A stretch of 64,000 bases of DNA, from the NCBI GenBank assembly GCA_028688145.1, contig JAQTYU010000005.1, forward strand, positions 62,001-126,000, read 5' to 3'. Numbering within the stretch: position 1 is the stretch's first letter; the number at the start of each line of letters is the position of its first letter. This document shows, piece by piece, positions 46,576 through 55,685 of this stretch. The DNA is from Thiotrichaceae bacterium (GTDB taxonomy: Bacteria > Pseudomonadota > Gammaproteobacteria > Beggiatoales > Beggiatoaceae). Made by a program: the position numbers and the translations under genes. The notes under the pieces are model-generated. The model saw only the letters and a list, made by a program, of their open reading frames with translations, was not told the origin of the DNA and made no database searches.

Positions 46576-46620
46576 AAAACGTAGCCTGTATGGAGCGCAA
46601 CGAAATGCGGGCTACGTTTT
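46576..46620 (+). terminator. Terminator-like family E-type repeat after the giant gene
   Basis: AAAACGTAGCC / GGCTACGTTTT arms surround TGTATGGAGCGCAACGAAATGCG, the GTAGCC...GGAGCGCAACG type of intergenic repeat. A T run follows, so it can also terminate. Confidence 0.7.
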
Positions 46621-46796
46621 CTGTTGTTGGGCAACTTGAAAAGCAAAGGGGAAATTGTGGAGGGGTATTTTAACTATACTTTCGTAGGCTAAAGACCATA
46701 CAATATGAGTTTCAGATAAATAAGACGGCATTGAAGTTTAGTAAAATGTAAATTATTCGATGCTCAATAAAATTACCAAGTTATTAGAGTGAATAT

Positions 46797-47114
46797 ATGA
46801 AATTAGTATCAGTCTCAATTAAAAACTTTCGTTGCTACAAGGATGAATTTACCCTGTCTATTGGAGATTTAACAACTTTTATCGGTAGGAATGATATTGG
46901 AAAATCAACTGTGTTAGAAGCATTAAATGCATTTTTTAATGATGTGCTTGAACAGGCTGACCTTAATACTCAATGCAATGAGAATGAGCTAGTGGAAATA
47001 ACATGCGAGTTTTTAGGGTTTCCAGAAAAAATTACAATTGATAGCAGTTCAGAAACAACTTTTAAAGATGAGTACTTACTCACATCTAGAAATAATATTA
47101 AGAAAGATTGCTGA
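46797..47114 (+). pseudogene. Truncated OLD-type ATPase fragment
   Basis: The N-terminal 105 residues read MKLVSVSIKNFRCYKDEF with Walker A FIGRNDIGKSTVLEALN, the start of an OLD/RecF-like ATPase-nuclease. It stops at 47114 long before the ABC signature, Walker B and TOPRIM domains expected. Base composition is A/T-richer than neighbouring genes. Probably a deletion remnant of a defence gene (Gabija- or OLD-type); the full partner is absent. Confidence 0.7.
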
Positions 47115-47179
47115 GCTGTGTCAGTAAATTTAGCCAACGGTGGGTATAAACACAGCAACAGTTCAAAACAGAAATCCCC

Positions 47180-47398
47180 ATGCAAAAAGTCGCCTCTCTA
47201 CGCTATGAAGTTATCTTCAAAAAAGCCTTTTGCGATGTTGAAGTATTCAAAGCCTTTGCAAAAGATTTTCTCGGCATCGACTTAAAAATAGACAAAGTTC
47301 AAACTGATAAAAAGTTTGACTCGCCTATTAGTAATGTCGATTTTCGCTTTGATTTGTACGCAGAAGATGAGGACAATCGCGTAATTGTGAATATTTAA
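47180..47398 (+). pseudogene. Truncated Rpn-family PD-(D/E)XK nuclease fragment
   Basis: The N-terminal 72 residues (LRYEVIFKKAFCDVEVFKAFAKDFLGI; DFRFDLYAEDEDNRVIVNI) match the Rpn/PDDEXK transposase-like nucleases, where the last strand normally continues through the catalytic Q/E motif. Here a stop follows VNI at 47396. Together with the OLD fragment it marks a decayed insertion. 47399-47584 is A/T-rich with no further feature. Confidence 0.7.
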
Positions 47399-47584
47399 CT
47401 ATTTTTAATCAAATAGTTAATCGCTGTAGTTATTTAACTATATAATATATCTAATATTTATCTCCTTTGACGTAGCCATCTTTAGAAACTTAGACGTGCA
47501 GTTAGATTTAATCCCTTTTCAGCTTATTTTAAGCTGACTTGTTTAACATTCATCCACAGCAGAAATCCCTTGAGTGAAAACAGC

Positions 47585-48247
47585 ATGAGATTATTATTAA
47601 TAGAAGATGATGCACTGATTGGGGACGGCATTCAGGCAGGCTTAAATCAAATGGGTTATGCCATTGATTGGGTGCAAGATGCGGAAGCTGGTGAACATGC
47701 ACTGAATATAGAAAGCTACGACGGCTTAATTCTCGATGTGGGTTTACCGCGTCAAAGTGGCTTAAGTTTGTTGAAAAAATTACGCAGTGCAGGTAATGAA
47801 TTACCCGTGTTAATTCTCACGGCGCGCGACAGTATTCACGATAAAATCAAAGGTTTAGACATGGGCGCAGATGATTATATGATTAAGCCCTTTGATTTAG
47901 AAGAGCTTGCCGCACGGCTACGGGCAATTTTGCGCCGTGCTCAAGGACGCGCAAGCCCTTGTTTAGAACATGGTTCTTTGCGACTCGACCCCGCTGCAAA
48001 AATCCTTACTTTGGATGCAGAACCTATCGCGCTTTCTCAAAAAGAATTATTAATTATCCAAACTCTGCTCGAAAATATTGGCAAAATCATGTCGCGCAAT
48101 CGTTTGGAAGAAAGTCTTTATGGCTGGGACGATATGATCGAAAGCAATGCGGTTGAAGTGCATATTCATCATTTACGCAAAAAATTGGGTAAAAATCTGA
48201 TTCGCACCATTCGCGGCATTGGCTACATGATTCCTAAATTATCATGA
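47585..48247 (+). CDS. OmpR-family response regulator (QseB-like)
   Basis: A 220-residue regulator: MRLLLIEDDALIGDGIQAGL, phosphoacceptor Asp in LILDVGLPRQSGLSLLKKLR, LTARDS, and MGADDYMIKPFDLEELAARLRAILRR. A winged-helix DNA-binding domain follows (SQKELLIIQTLLENIGKIMSRNRLEESLY, then VEVHIHHLRKKLGKNLIRTIRGIGYM). ATG 47585 is used rather than an upstream TTG. Its stop overlaps the kinase start by four bases. Confidence 0.94.
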   Translation: MRLLLIEDDALIGDGIQAGLNQMGYAIDWVQDAEAGEHALNIESYDGLILDVGLPRQSGLSLLKKLRSAGNELPVLILTARDSIHDKIKGLDMGADDYMIKPFDLEELAARLRAILRRAQGRASPCLEHGSLRLDPAAKILTLDAEPIALSQKELLIIQTLLENIGKIMSRNRLEESLYGWDDMIESNAVEVHIHHLRKKLGKNLIRTIRGIGYMIPKLS

Positions 48248-49611
48248 ATGTGTCTTTACAACACCGTTTGTTATGGCTGTTGCTGAGCGTGATTACATCG
48301 GTCTGGTTATTGGCATGTTGGTCTATTTATAAAGATACTCAAGATGAAGTCGAAGAACTGTTTGATGGCAATCTCGCTCAAACTGCCAAAGTGCTTTATC
48401 GCTTGTTGGAACATGAAATCTTAGATCATGACAATGCGCATTTTTTAACGCAAGCATTAGAATTAAAACATCGTTATGAACGTAAAATTGCGTTCTCAGT
48501 CCGCAATAATGCAGGCGAACTTCTCGCAAGTTCTTCTAACATATTGAAATTTCCCGCTGAAATGGATAGCGATGGCTATCATGATTATATCGCAAAGCCC
48601 TATAATTGGCGTGTCTTCACCTTCAAAGCCAAATATGGTTTAGTGCAAACTGCAGAACGTTATGATGTACGCAATGAACTCGTCAACGAAGTCAGTTTAC
48701 ATACCTTAAAAAATTTATTATTTGCCTTGCCGTTATTGGCGATTCTCATCTGGTTAAGTATTGGGCGGGGTTTAAAACCGCTGAAACAAATCACTTATGA
48801 ACTTACCTTGCGTACGCATGATCAATTACAGCCCGTGAGCACGCAAGCTGTCCCTGTGGAAATTAAAAGCGTGATTGATGCCTTGAATAGTTTATTCCAG
48901 CGTTTGGAAAATGCTTTTGAAAATGAACGCCGCTTTACAGCTGATGCTGCTCACGAATTACGCACCCCCTTATCAGGTCTGAAAGTACAAGCCCAAGTCG
49001 CTTTACGTAGCGAAGACCCACAAGTACGCCAGCAAGCTTTGCAAAAAATCCTGATTGGTGTAGATCATGCGAGTCATTTGGTTTCGCAATTATTGACTTT
49101 GGCACGCATGGACAGTCCTCAACCTTTGTCAATTAAAACCATTGACTTACAGAAAGTGGTTCAACAAGTATTAAATAATTTAATGGAAAAAGCCTTAGAA
49201 AAAAATCAAGACTTGGGTTTGATGGTGCAAACTGAAAATACCTTGATACAAGGCAATGCGGAAGCTTTGGAAATTCTTTTGAGGAATTTTGTGGATAATG
49301 CGCTGCGTTACACGCCTGAATTGGGTGAAGTGACTGTCAGCATCGTACAAGTGGCAATGGGCGCATTATGTTTAAGCGTCAGCGACAACGGTATCGGCAT
49401 CGCGCCAGAGCAGCGTGAGAAAATCTTTGAGCGTTTTTATCGCGGCAATCATCAGCATATTCAAGGCAGTGGTTTAGGCTTATCTATTGTGCAACGCATT
49501 GCAGAATTACATAATTTACGGATTGAATTGTGTGATCCGCCCCAAGGTTCGGGTTTGGTGGTGAATGTGTATTTTCCCGTGGTGGAAAAATTAGATATGC
49601 ACGCTCTTTGA
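48244..49611 (+). CDS. Sensor histidine kinase (QseC-like)
   Basis: A 455-residue kinase. Two membrane segments (residues about 8-28 and 158-178) bound a periplasmic 2CSK_N-type domain. The H-box is FTADAAHELRTPLSGLKVQAQV near residue 235; N-box NFVDNALRYTP, G1 SDNGIGIAPEQREKIFERFYRG and G2 GSGLGLSIVQRIAELH follow. It is translationally coupled to the regulator. The stimulus is unknown. Confidence 0.94.
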   Translation: MNVSLQHRLLWLLLSVITSVWLLACWSIYKDTQDEVEELFDGNLAQTAKVLYRLLEHEILDHDNAHFLTQALELKHRYERKIAFSVRNNAGELLASSSNILKFPAEMDSDGYHDYIAKPYNWRVFTFKAKYGLVQTAERYDVRNELVNEVSLHTLKNLLFALPLLAILIWLSIGRGLKPLKQITYELTLRTHDQLQPVSTQAVPVEIKSVIDALNSLFQRLENAFENERRFTADAAHELRTPLSGLKVQAQVALRSEDPQVRQQALQKILIGVDHASHLVSQLLTLARMDSPQPLSIKTIDLQKVVQQVLNNLMEKALEKNQDLGLMVQTENTLIQGNAEALEILLRNFVDNALRYTPELGEVTVSIVQVAMGALCLSVSDNGIGIAPEQREKIFERFYRGNHQHIQGSGLGLSIVQRIAELHNLRIELCDPPQGSGLVVNVYFPVVEKLDMHAL

Positions 49612-49620
49612 TTTAAAATC

Positions 49621-49709
49621 TAAAACAAGCCCCTAAATCCCCTAAAGGGGACTTAAAACCGCTTTAAATTTATCTTTAGCCCCCTTTAGGGAGTTGGGGG
49701 CTTGTTTTA
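49621..49709. repeat. Family A G/C palindrome
   Basis: TAAAACAAGCCCC / GGGGGCTTGTTTTA ends with inner CCCCTAAAGGGG and CCCCCTTTAGGG palindromes, between convergent genes. Confidence 0.85.
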
Positions 49710-49732
49710 AATCTTCACAGTTCGGCACGATC

Positions 49733-49775
49733 TTAAATCCCCCTCATTCCCCCTTTTTCAAAGGGGGAGGTTAAA
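49733..49775. repeat. Family B C-tract palindrome
   Basis: TTAAATCCCCCTCATTCCCCCTTT and CAAAGGGGGAGGTTAA; the same words occur at 60514. A decayed family A end (AAGGGCGCAGTCAG) follows near 49805. Confidence 0.7.
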
Positions 49776-49821
49776 ACGCATTTTGAAGTTTTCTAGGAGA
49801 TTTAAGGGCGCAGTCAGGACT

Positions 49822-50859
49822 TTAAATCTTGGCGGGTAATTTAAATAATTGCTGATAGGCATTGACGTGTTGAAAGCCCAATTGTGCACCATAAAACGGT
49901 AAAACGGGTTCTAGCGGACAAGTAAACGGTTTTGGATTGGGTAGATTTTCATAACTGGAGCGCACACGACACTGGGCAATGTTTACCCAGCTTTGCAGTG
50001 CGCCCAAACTCAACCGTTCTGCAAAACTCATGCTAATTTTTGGGGCGTACAAACTCGGTAATTTATGCAGTTCTGCAAAACCGTGTGGCACGACATCATT
50101 GGTATTGTAAACCCGCACATAATCATTTCCTAAGTGCTGTTCAAAATAGCGATTAAATACCTTTTCCCCCAACGAAGCCCCTGCAAAGGTCACACACGAC
50201 AATTTTGCCACCGAATTTTTATCCCACAACGGCATCGGGCTATAAATTTCATTATGCGGCAATGGCGTTGTGCCTTGAGTTTGTTTAAACCACAATGCCA
50301 AGCCCGCAGCAATTGCCCCACCCAAACTGTGCCCTGTAAATTGAATATTGATTGCACCATTCTGCGTTAAGCTCGCCAAATAATTGACCAAGGAAACGCC
50401 CGCTTGTGGCAAGGGCGCGTAGCCTTCAGGCGTTGCAGTGGGTGGAACGGTGTTCAGCACGATTTTTAATGCTGTCGCCGTTGCTTGGGAAATATGAGGT
50501 GTGGGTGTTATTGGTGTTGGAGTCACCCAAGGGGTGAAATGCACATCAAAATCTTCAACCAACCATTCCCAAGGATTGTCGGAATTTGTGCCGCGTGTGG
50601 CAACAATATAATTGCTGGGGTTTGAGCGTGATTGTGCAACAAAACTGAGGTTTGCTTGGCGTTTGGCTAAGGCATCGGAACAATACAGGGCTGGCCCCCA
50701 AACGATTTGCCAGTCATTATTTAGATGGGGATAAGTGGGTAAAATTTCATTAAGACGCTGTGCGGTTTTAAAAACGGTGCTGGAGTCAATTGCAAAAGAT
50801 TCGCCCGCATAGGTTAAAAATGCCATGCTTGCGTTGATGTATTCGGTGGGGGTGAACAT
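49822..50859 (-). CDS. Class 3 lipase family protein
   Basis: A 345-residue alpha/beta hydrolase. The lipase-3 pattern is YIVATRGTNSDNPWEWLVEDFD, then the nucleophile elbow FTGHSLGGAIAAGLALW near residue 178 and TFAGASLGEKVFNRYF. The catalytic Asp is probably in YNTNDVVPHGF. No signal peptide is visible, so it is cytoplasmic or exported by another route. The substrate is unknown. A small inverted repeat lies between this gene and the next (50940-50995). Confidence 0.85.
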   Translation of the reverse strand: MFTPTEYINASMAFLTYAGESFAIDSSTVFKTAQRLNEILPTYPHLNNDWQIVWGPALYCSDALAKRQANLSFVAQSRSNPSNYIVATRGTNSDNPWEWLVEDFDVHFTPWVTPTPITPTPHISQATATALKIVLNTVPPTATPEGYAPLPQAGVSLVNYLASLTQNGAINIQFTGHSLGGAIAAGLALWFKQTQGTTPLPHNEIYSPMPLWDKNSVAKLSCVTFAGASLGEKVFNRYFEQHLGNDYVRVYNTNDVVPHGFAELHKLPSLYAPKISMSFAERLSLGALQSWVNIAQCRVRSSYENLPNPKPFTCPLEPVLPFYGAQLGFQHVNAYQQLFKLPAKI

Positions 50860-50944
50860 AAGCAGCCTCTGTTTAACGTAAGTTCAACGAAAGAAGATGA
50901 GTGCTATTTAAATTATTTTGAGGACTGGCAGTCCTAAACTTCGT

Positions 50945-50990
50945 TCTTATTTTAGAACTGATAGATTCTAAAAAACTATCAGCTCTAAAA
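50945..50990. other. Imperfect inverted repeat / probable terminator
   Basis: AGAACTGATAGATTCT / AAAAAACTATCAGCTCT arms lie before the stop of the HsdR-N-like gene (minus strand), preceded by AGGACTGGCAGTCCT. Confidence 0.45.
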
Positions 50991-51006
50991 ATGCAGTTTA
51001 GTTTTC

Positions 51007-52110
51007 TTATTCTGCTTTTTCTAACTTTTTCGACTTGCTTTCGTACATAGCGATAATTGCGGTCAGCTGTTCTGCATACTGATAAATGCCATCCACGCTT
51101 TCGATTGGAAATTTCGCCTCTTTGCGTTCTTCACCGACGAATACCACTAAACTCAGGCTTTTCGGATTATTGAAATACAGGCGACAAATCGGCTTACGGC
51201 TGTTGTCATCTAATAAAATGCCGCAATAACTCAAAGTATCGCGCATCACTACCCGATTTAAATCGACTACGGTGCGCACGATGCTTTTCACAATGTGAAA
51301 GCCTTCGATTTCTTGTTCTGTGGTCACGATGCCTATCTTTTCAGGTACGACTTCTTCCACCACAGGAGGCTGTGCAACGACGACAATAGGAGCTTTTTCT
51401 TCAACCATTGCCGACTTCAGGCGTTCATTAAGCCACTCATTCATAAACTGCATGAATGCCCGTTTTACCAATTCGTTAAACTGTTGTTTCACCGTGGCAG
51501 TTAATCTGCCGCCATAAACCTGAGTGGCAATCAGTTTGATAAATTCTTCACTGGGATTTTGGATTTGTTCAGCCAGAATCTTCTTGATTTCACGGGTGTA
51601 TTTTAACTCTGTCGCCGCCGTTAAAATCTCATCCAAATTGAAGGAACTCTTACTAAAACGCTTGAGTTCTTCTATTTGGGTCTCGCGCAAATCCACAAGA
51701 TTGATTTCTAAAAAGGGCTTGTTATCCATCTTGTTAGGTTCTTCAATATCTGAGAAAAACCGATAGATCATGCCATTGGTCAGAATCCCAAAACGGGCTT
51801 TAGTCACTGAGAAATAACGGTACAATTGCGAGGCGTGTTTTTCCTCTAAATCTGTCCCACACTGTTTACATTCGATCAGAATTGTGGGTTCACCATCCTT
51901 AAAGATGGCATAATCAACCTTTTCGCCTTTTTTCAGACCGACATCAGCAGTAAATTCGGGGACAACCTCACTAGGATCAAACACGTTATAGCCCAAAGCA
52001 GCTAAAAATGGCATGACAAAAGCGTTCTTAGTCGCTTCTTCCGTTTTAATCATTTCCACTTCCTTGGATAATTTTGACGAAAGTACTTTCATTTGATCAA
52101 TTAAATCCAT
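51007..52110 (-). CDS. Orphan HsdR N-terminal-domain (type I restriction-like) protein
   Basis: About 367 residues. The start at ATG 52110 is set by AGGGAG; a longer frame upstream is not used. The N-terminal nuclease domain of HsdR type is clear: EEATKNAFVMPFLAALGYNVFDPSEVVPEF, KKGEKVDYAIFKDGEPTILIECKQCG with the D-x(n)-E-x-K catalytic triad, and ASQLYRYFSVTKARFGILTNGMIYRFF. A helical middle and an unrecognised C-terminal domain follow (about residues 270-367). No helicase, HsdM or HsdS is adjacent, so it is a solitary nuclease-like protein, common in such genomes but uncharacterised. Confidence 0.85.
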   Translation of the reverse strand: MDLIDQMKVLSSKLSKEVEMIKTEEATKNAFVMPFLAALGYNVFDPSEVVPEFTADVGLKKGEKVDYAIFKDGEPTILIECKQCGTDLEEKHASQLYRYFSVTKARFGILTNGMIYRFFSDIEEPNKMDNKPFLEINLVDLRETQIEELKRFSKSSFNLDEILTAATELKYTREIKKILAEQIQNPSEEFIKLIATQVYGGRLTATVKQQFNELVKRAFMQFMNEWLNERLKSAMVEEKAPIVVVAQPPVVEEVVPEKIGIVTTEQEIEGFHIVKSIVRTVVDLNRVVMRDTLSYCGILLDDNSRKPICRLYFNNPKSLSLVVFVGEERKEAKFPIESVDGIYQYAEQLTAIIAMYESKSKKLEKAE

Positions 52111-52512
52111 AATTTCTCCCTCACCCTCATTTTCAGAATTGATGCCGTGTTTAAAAAGCTTATAAATATTCTGTAATTGTCCCAATAATAGCAGTTCGTC
52201 TTGAAAAATCTAGTGACTTTTAAGGAATTTACGCTCGAATTAAAAATAAAGGGGGATTTATATAAGTTTGATATTGTCGAAAAACTTTCTCGCATTCCAC
52301 TACGGTTCATACAGGCGACTTGCCCAATCCTTAATCCACAAAAATATCTCGTTCCATGCAAGCGATTTTTCCATTCAGACATAATCTAGTCCATAATGCA
52401 CACACTCGTTAAAAACCCGCCGTTGTTGTGCACAGCCCCTTCAAATTAATTGCAACGCACAAGTTTAAACCGCAACGGCATGACTTCTTTAAACTTTTGA
52501 AAAGGTCATTTT
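52111..52512. other. Gap with no recognised feature
   Basis: The region between the HsdR-N gene and gspG is A/T-rich. Short frames are present on both strands but none has a recognisable product or ribosome-binding site. Confidence 0.4.
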
Positions 52513-52941
52513 ATGAAGCATTGGAATAAAACACGGGGTTTCACCCTGATTGAAGTAATGGTGGTGGTGGTGATTTTAGGAATTCTTGCCGCGCTGGTTG
52601 TGCCGAAAATTATGAGTCGCCCCGATGAAGCCCGGATTACCAAAGTCAAACAAGATATTCGCGCTTTGGAAGCCTCCTTGAAATTATACAAACTCGATAA
52701 TTTCTCCTATCCCAGCACTGACCAAGGTTTAGAAGCGTTGGTGAATAAACCCACAGGCAACCCCGAGCCGCGCAACTGGAAACAATATCTTGACCGTTTG
52801 CCTAAAGACCCTTGGGGCTTTCCATACAATTATTTAAATCCCGGTACACATGGCGAACTTGATCTGTATTCCTTAGGGGCAGATGGGCAGCAAGGCGGCA
52901 CGGGCGTGAATGCAGACGTGGGCAATTGGCAATTAGACTGA
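52513..52941 (+). CDS. gspG: Type II secretion major pseudopilin GspG
   Basis: A 142-residue pseudopilin. The prepilin site is KTRG followed by [22 protein letters not shown] with Glu5. The C-terminal GspG signature is complete ([52 protein letters not shown]), including the calcium-site region. It forms the pseudopilus that drives export through the secretin. It is separated from gspC by 41 kb. Confidence 0.95.
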   Translation: MKHWNKTRGFTLIEVMVVVVILGILAALVVPKIMSRPDEARITKVKQDIRALEASLKLYKLDNFSYPSTDQGLEALVNKPTGNPEPRNWKQYLDRLPKDPWGFPYNYLNPGTHGELDLYSLGADGQQGGTGVNADVGNWQLD

Positions 52942-52996
52942 GCCTAAACTCGACAACACGGATGTTTCTTAATAAAAATAAGAAGGAATAACTAGC

Positions 52997-53977
52997 GTGA
53001 ATCCTGATATTTCAGTCTTAATCGTCTCGTTTAATACCCGCGAGACTTTGCGCCGTTGTTTACAAATTTTGCGCGAAACCAGCAATGATGTCAGTTACGA
53101 AACCATCGTGATTGATAACGCCTCCCGCGACAGCTCTGCGGACATGGTGGCAAGCGAATTTCCTGAAGTTGTACTGATTCGTAGCTCCGAAAATCTAGGC
53201 TTTGCCGCCGCCAATAATCGGGGATTTGAAATTGCACAAGGTAATTATATTGCACTGCTTAATTCCGACGCATTTCTAAGCCCCAAAGCTCTACGCACCG
53301 CATTGAATTATTTACAACAGCATCCTCGAGCGGCTTTAGTGGGCGCAAAGCTCACAGGCTCTCAGGGGGAATGGCAACCTTCGGCGCGCATGATTCCCAA
53401 TATATTGGATCATGTTTTTACCTTGAGTGGATTGTCTGCAAAATATCCAAACTCTCGCTTATTTGGACGCATCGACCGCACTTGGGCAAATCCCGACGCA
53501 GATGCCAAAGTGGATTGGGTGCCCGGTGCATTTTCACTGATTCGGCGCAGTGTGCTGGATAAAATTGGCTTATTTGACGAGTGTTTTTTCTTGTATTATG
53601 AAGAAGTTGACTTGTGTTTACGCATTCAACAAGCAGGTTATGAAGTGTGGTATTTGCCTGAAATTGTGGTGATTCATTTAGGAGGGGAATCTTCTAAAAC
53701 ACTGACTTTAGAAGGGGAACATAGCCTTTCTAACAGCGGTGTGCAAATTAGTCTGTGGCAAATTCGCAGTGCCTTACTGTTTCATCATAAAAACTTTGGG
53801 AAAACAGAAACTTGGTTGTGGTGGCAAATCGAATACCGTTGGCATCAACTGCGGGCTTGGAAAAATCGGGTTAAACAGCCTACAAAAGCCGCGTATTCGC
53901 AGCATTTTTGCCAACTGTTGCGCCAAGCTTGGCAGGACACGCAAGGCGGTGCGATTTCTCCACCGCGTCCGTGGTAA
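52997..53977 (+). CDS. Glycosyltransferase family 2 (rhamnosyltransferase-like)
   Basis: A 326-residue GT-A enzyme with a GTG start behind AGGAAT. It opens ISVLIVSFNTRETLRRCL; ENLGFAAANNRGFEIAQGNYIALLNSDAFL holds the metal-binding region. GAFSLIRRSVLDKIGLFDECFFLYYEEVDLCLRIQQAGYEVWYLP is the acceptor/catalytic signature of WbbL-like rhamnosyltransferases. It probably acts in surface polysaccharide synthesis. It is 55 bp after gspG. Confidence 0.88.
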   Translation: MNPDISVLIVSFNTRETLRRCLQILRETSNDVSYETIVIDNASRDSSADMVASEFPEVVLIRSSENLGFAAANNRGFEIAQGNYIALLNSDAFLSPKALRTALNYLQQHPRAALVGAKLTGSQGEWQPSARMIPNILDHVFTLSGLSAKYPNSRLFGRIDRTWANPDADAKVDWVPGAFSLIRRSVLDKIGLFDECFFLYYEEVDLCLRIQQAGYEVWYLPEIVVIHLGGESSKTLTLEGEHSLSNSGVQISLWQIRSALLFHHKNFGKTETWLWWQIEYRWHQLRAWKNRVKQPTKAAYSQHFCQLLRQAWQDTQGGAISPPRPW

Positions 53978-53992
53978 ATTGTTTTGACTTGA

Positions 53993-54023
53993 GAGCTGCT
54001 AGGTTTTGAAAACCTAGCAGCTC
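53993..54023. repeat. Family C palindrome (AGCTGCTAGGTTTT)
   Basis: GAGCTGCTAGGTTTT / AAACCTAGCAGCTC between convergent genes; the sister copy is at 33501-33531. It can act as a bidirectional terminator. Confidence 0.85.
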
Positions 54024-54049
54024 TGATTCGGGCGCATTGCCCAAATGAT

Positions 54050-55237
54050 TTAACGCACTCTCGCCCGTTTGTAGGTCAACCACACCAACACAAATAATAA
54101 GCTTGCGCCCGCCCACAACACAATCGGCGCGGTGGGCAACCAGCTTTTTATCACTGGTGAATTGTGCTCCCCTGAAAGCAATAATCCAATGCGCAAAAAG
54201 GCTGCCACCGACAACATCGAAAACCACAAGCCTAAAATCATGCCCTCGCGCCCGGTGTTGCCAAAAAACAGCGCGGCAGTAATTCCCACAGTAAACACCC
54301 CGCCCCAGAAACCACCCATCAAAAATTGCGCAATCAGCAATTGTTCCAAACTTCCCGCCCAAGTGGCGAGTAGCGCACTGAGCGTCGTGAGCGCGCCGAC
54401 CACAATCAACATCGGCAATGCACCCACGCGATTGACTAATAAACTCACGGGAAAGACGAGTAAATTGAATCCCATCCAAAACACGGTTAGTAAATAGGGT
54501 AATTGTTCTTTGCTCGCAAACTGCAATAATTGTGGCTGTGAATTAAAAGATGAATAAATTTGAAAACCCACCCCCGCAAATAAACTGGCGGTGATGAGCA
54601 AAACCGTCGGTGTTTTTTGTAAGGGGGGCATTTCTATTGCAGCAGGAGTTATTTGCTGTCTTAAACTACGTTCTACATAAATCAGTCCCAACACCGTCAA
54701 CACTAAAGTGACGCTATTCAGCACAAAAGGCAGGCGTGGGTCTGTATTTGCCAACACCATGCCCAAATACGGCGCAATCGAACCCGCCACCGCTAAACCC
54801 ACGGCTTGTAAAGCAACCGCAAGCGGTAATTGTGGCTTGGCGGCATATTGCCCTAACATCACCAACGGCGGCACGCGCAGGGCTGAAGATGTGAACACCC
54901 AAATAAAAATTAAGCCCAATAAGCCCGCCGCGCCCAAAGCACTGGCAGCCCACGGCATCGCAAGGAAGGCAAGACAGGAAATCAAGCTTGTGCCCACAAT
55001 CAAACCGCCAAAATTGCCAATAACACGGCGCACTTTGTCAGCAGCAAAGCCTAAAGAAATATCCATGACAATAAAAATAACTTGGTCAAGCAGTAAAATT
55101 CGCCCCAGCCACTGCGCTTCTATCCCTGCTTGCGCTAATAATTGCGGGAGAAAAATCACATAAATCGTCCACGTCGTTGCAAAAAGAAATTGAATCACTG
55201 CCAAATATAAGGCGGCGTAATACGGTATTTTGGGCAT
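54050..55237 (-). CDS. MFS transporter, substrate unknown
   Basis: A 395-residue integral membrane protein with about twelve hydrophobic segments. The loop 2-3 motif is replaced by GFAADKVRRVIGNFGGLIVG, a weak MFS signature A. It begins YYAALYLAVIQFLFATTWTIYVIFLP. The substrate cannot be told. It is divergent from the pnt operon, with a 450-bp gap. Confidence 0.75.
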   Translation of the reverse strand: MPKIPYYAALYLAVIQFLFATTWTIYVIFLPQLLAQAGIEAQWLGRILLLDQVIFIVMDISLGFAADKVRRVIGNFGGLIVGTSLISCLAFLAMPWAASALGAAGLLGLIFIWVFTSSALRVPPLVMLGQYAAKPQLPLAVALQAVGLAVAGSIAPYLGMVLANTDPRLPFVLNSVTLVLTVLGLIYVERSLRQQITPAAIEMPPLQKTPTVLLITASLFAGVGFQIYSSFNSQPQLLQFASKEQLPYLLTVFWMGFNLLVFPVSLLVNRVGALPMLIVVGALTTLSALLATWAGSLEQLLIAQFLMGGFWGGVFTVGITAALFFGNTGREGMILGLWFSMLSVAAFLRIGLLLSGEHNSPVIKSWLPTAPIVLWAGASLLFVLVWLTYKRARVR

Positions 55238-55494
55238 GTTGTGAGCTTCCTTGATGAGTATTCCCGCACGCAGAAAATTTGAAAATCCTGCGTCGTCACT
55301 GTCGCGTTAAAAGTATAATGAATTTTTGTATGATGCACTGCAAAAACTCTATAAAATCACATGGTTTTTATGTGTAAATAACTTTTGCATTTTTGAAAAA
55401 TATCGCACACAATATCCGAAAAATAAGTAATAACTATCCTAAATTGCGTATAGACCACCCCACACGCAGATAAACTTCCCACCAAAACTGAATC

Positions 55495-55512
55495 GAGCAT
55501 ATTGATATGCTC
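55495..55512. other. Perfect hairpin in the pntAA upstream gap
   Basis: GAGCATAT / ATATGCTC around TG in the 55238-55685 gap. It may be an operator; nothing else in this gap is recognised. Confidence 0.35.
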
Positions 55513-55685
55513 AGAGTAGCCTTGTGATACTGCTATGAAATTTATATCATGGTACTCATGAGTGTTAGCCATTATTAGAGCTAACCCAAGCTATTTAAAT
55601 CCTGTGACGGATTAGACATGTACAAGCCCTACATATCTCGGTCACGGGTTGGTAATTCATTGTTATAACCTTAAGGAAGTTGAGT

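Noticed and set aside
52101-52382. 93-residue minus-strand frame upstream of the HsdR-N gene
   Set aside because: No recognisable product and it overlaps the start region of the real gene; judged chance.
54708-55163. 151-residue plus-strand open frame
   Set aside because: Antisense to the MFS transporter gene; low-complexity Lys/Pro/Ala product with no family match.
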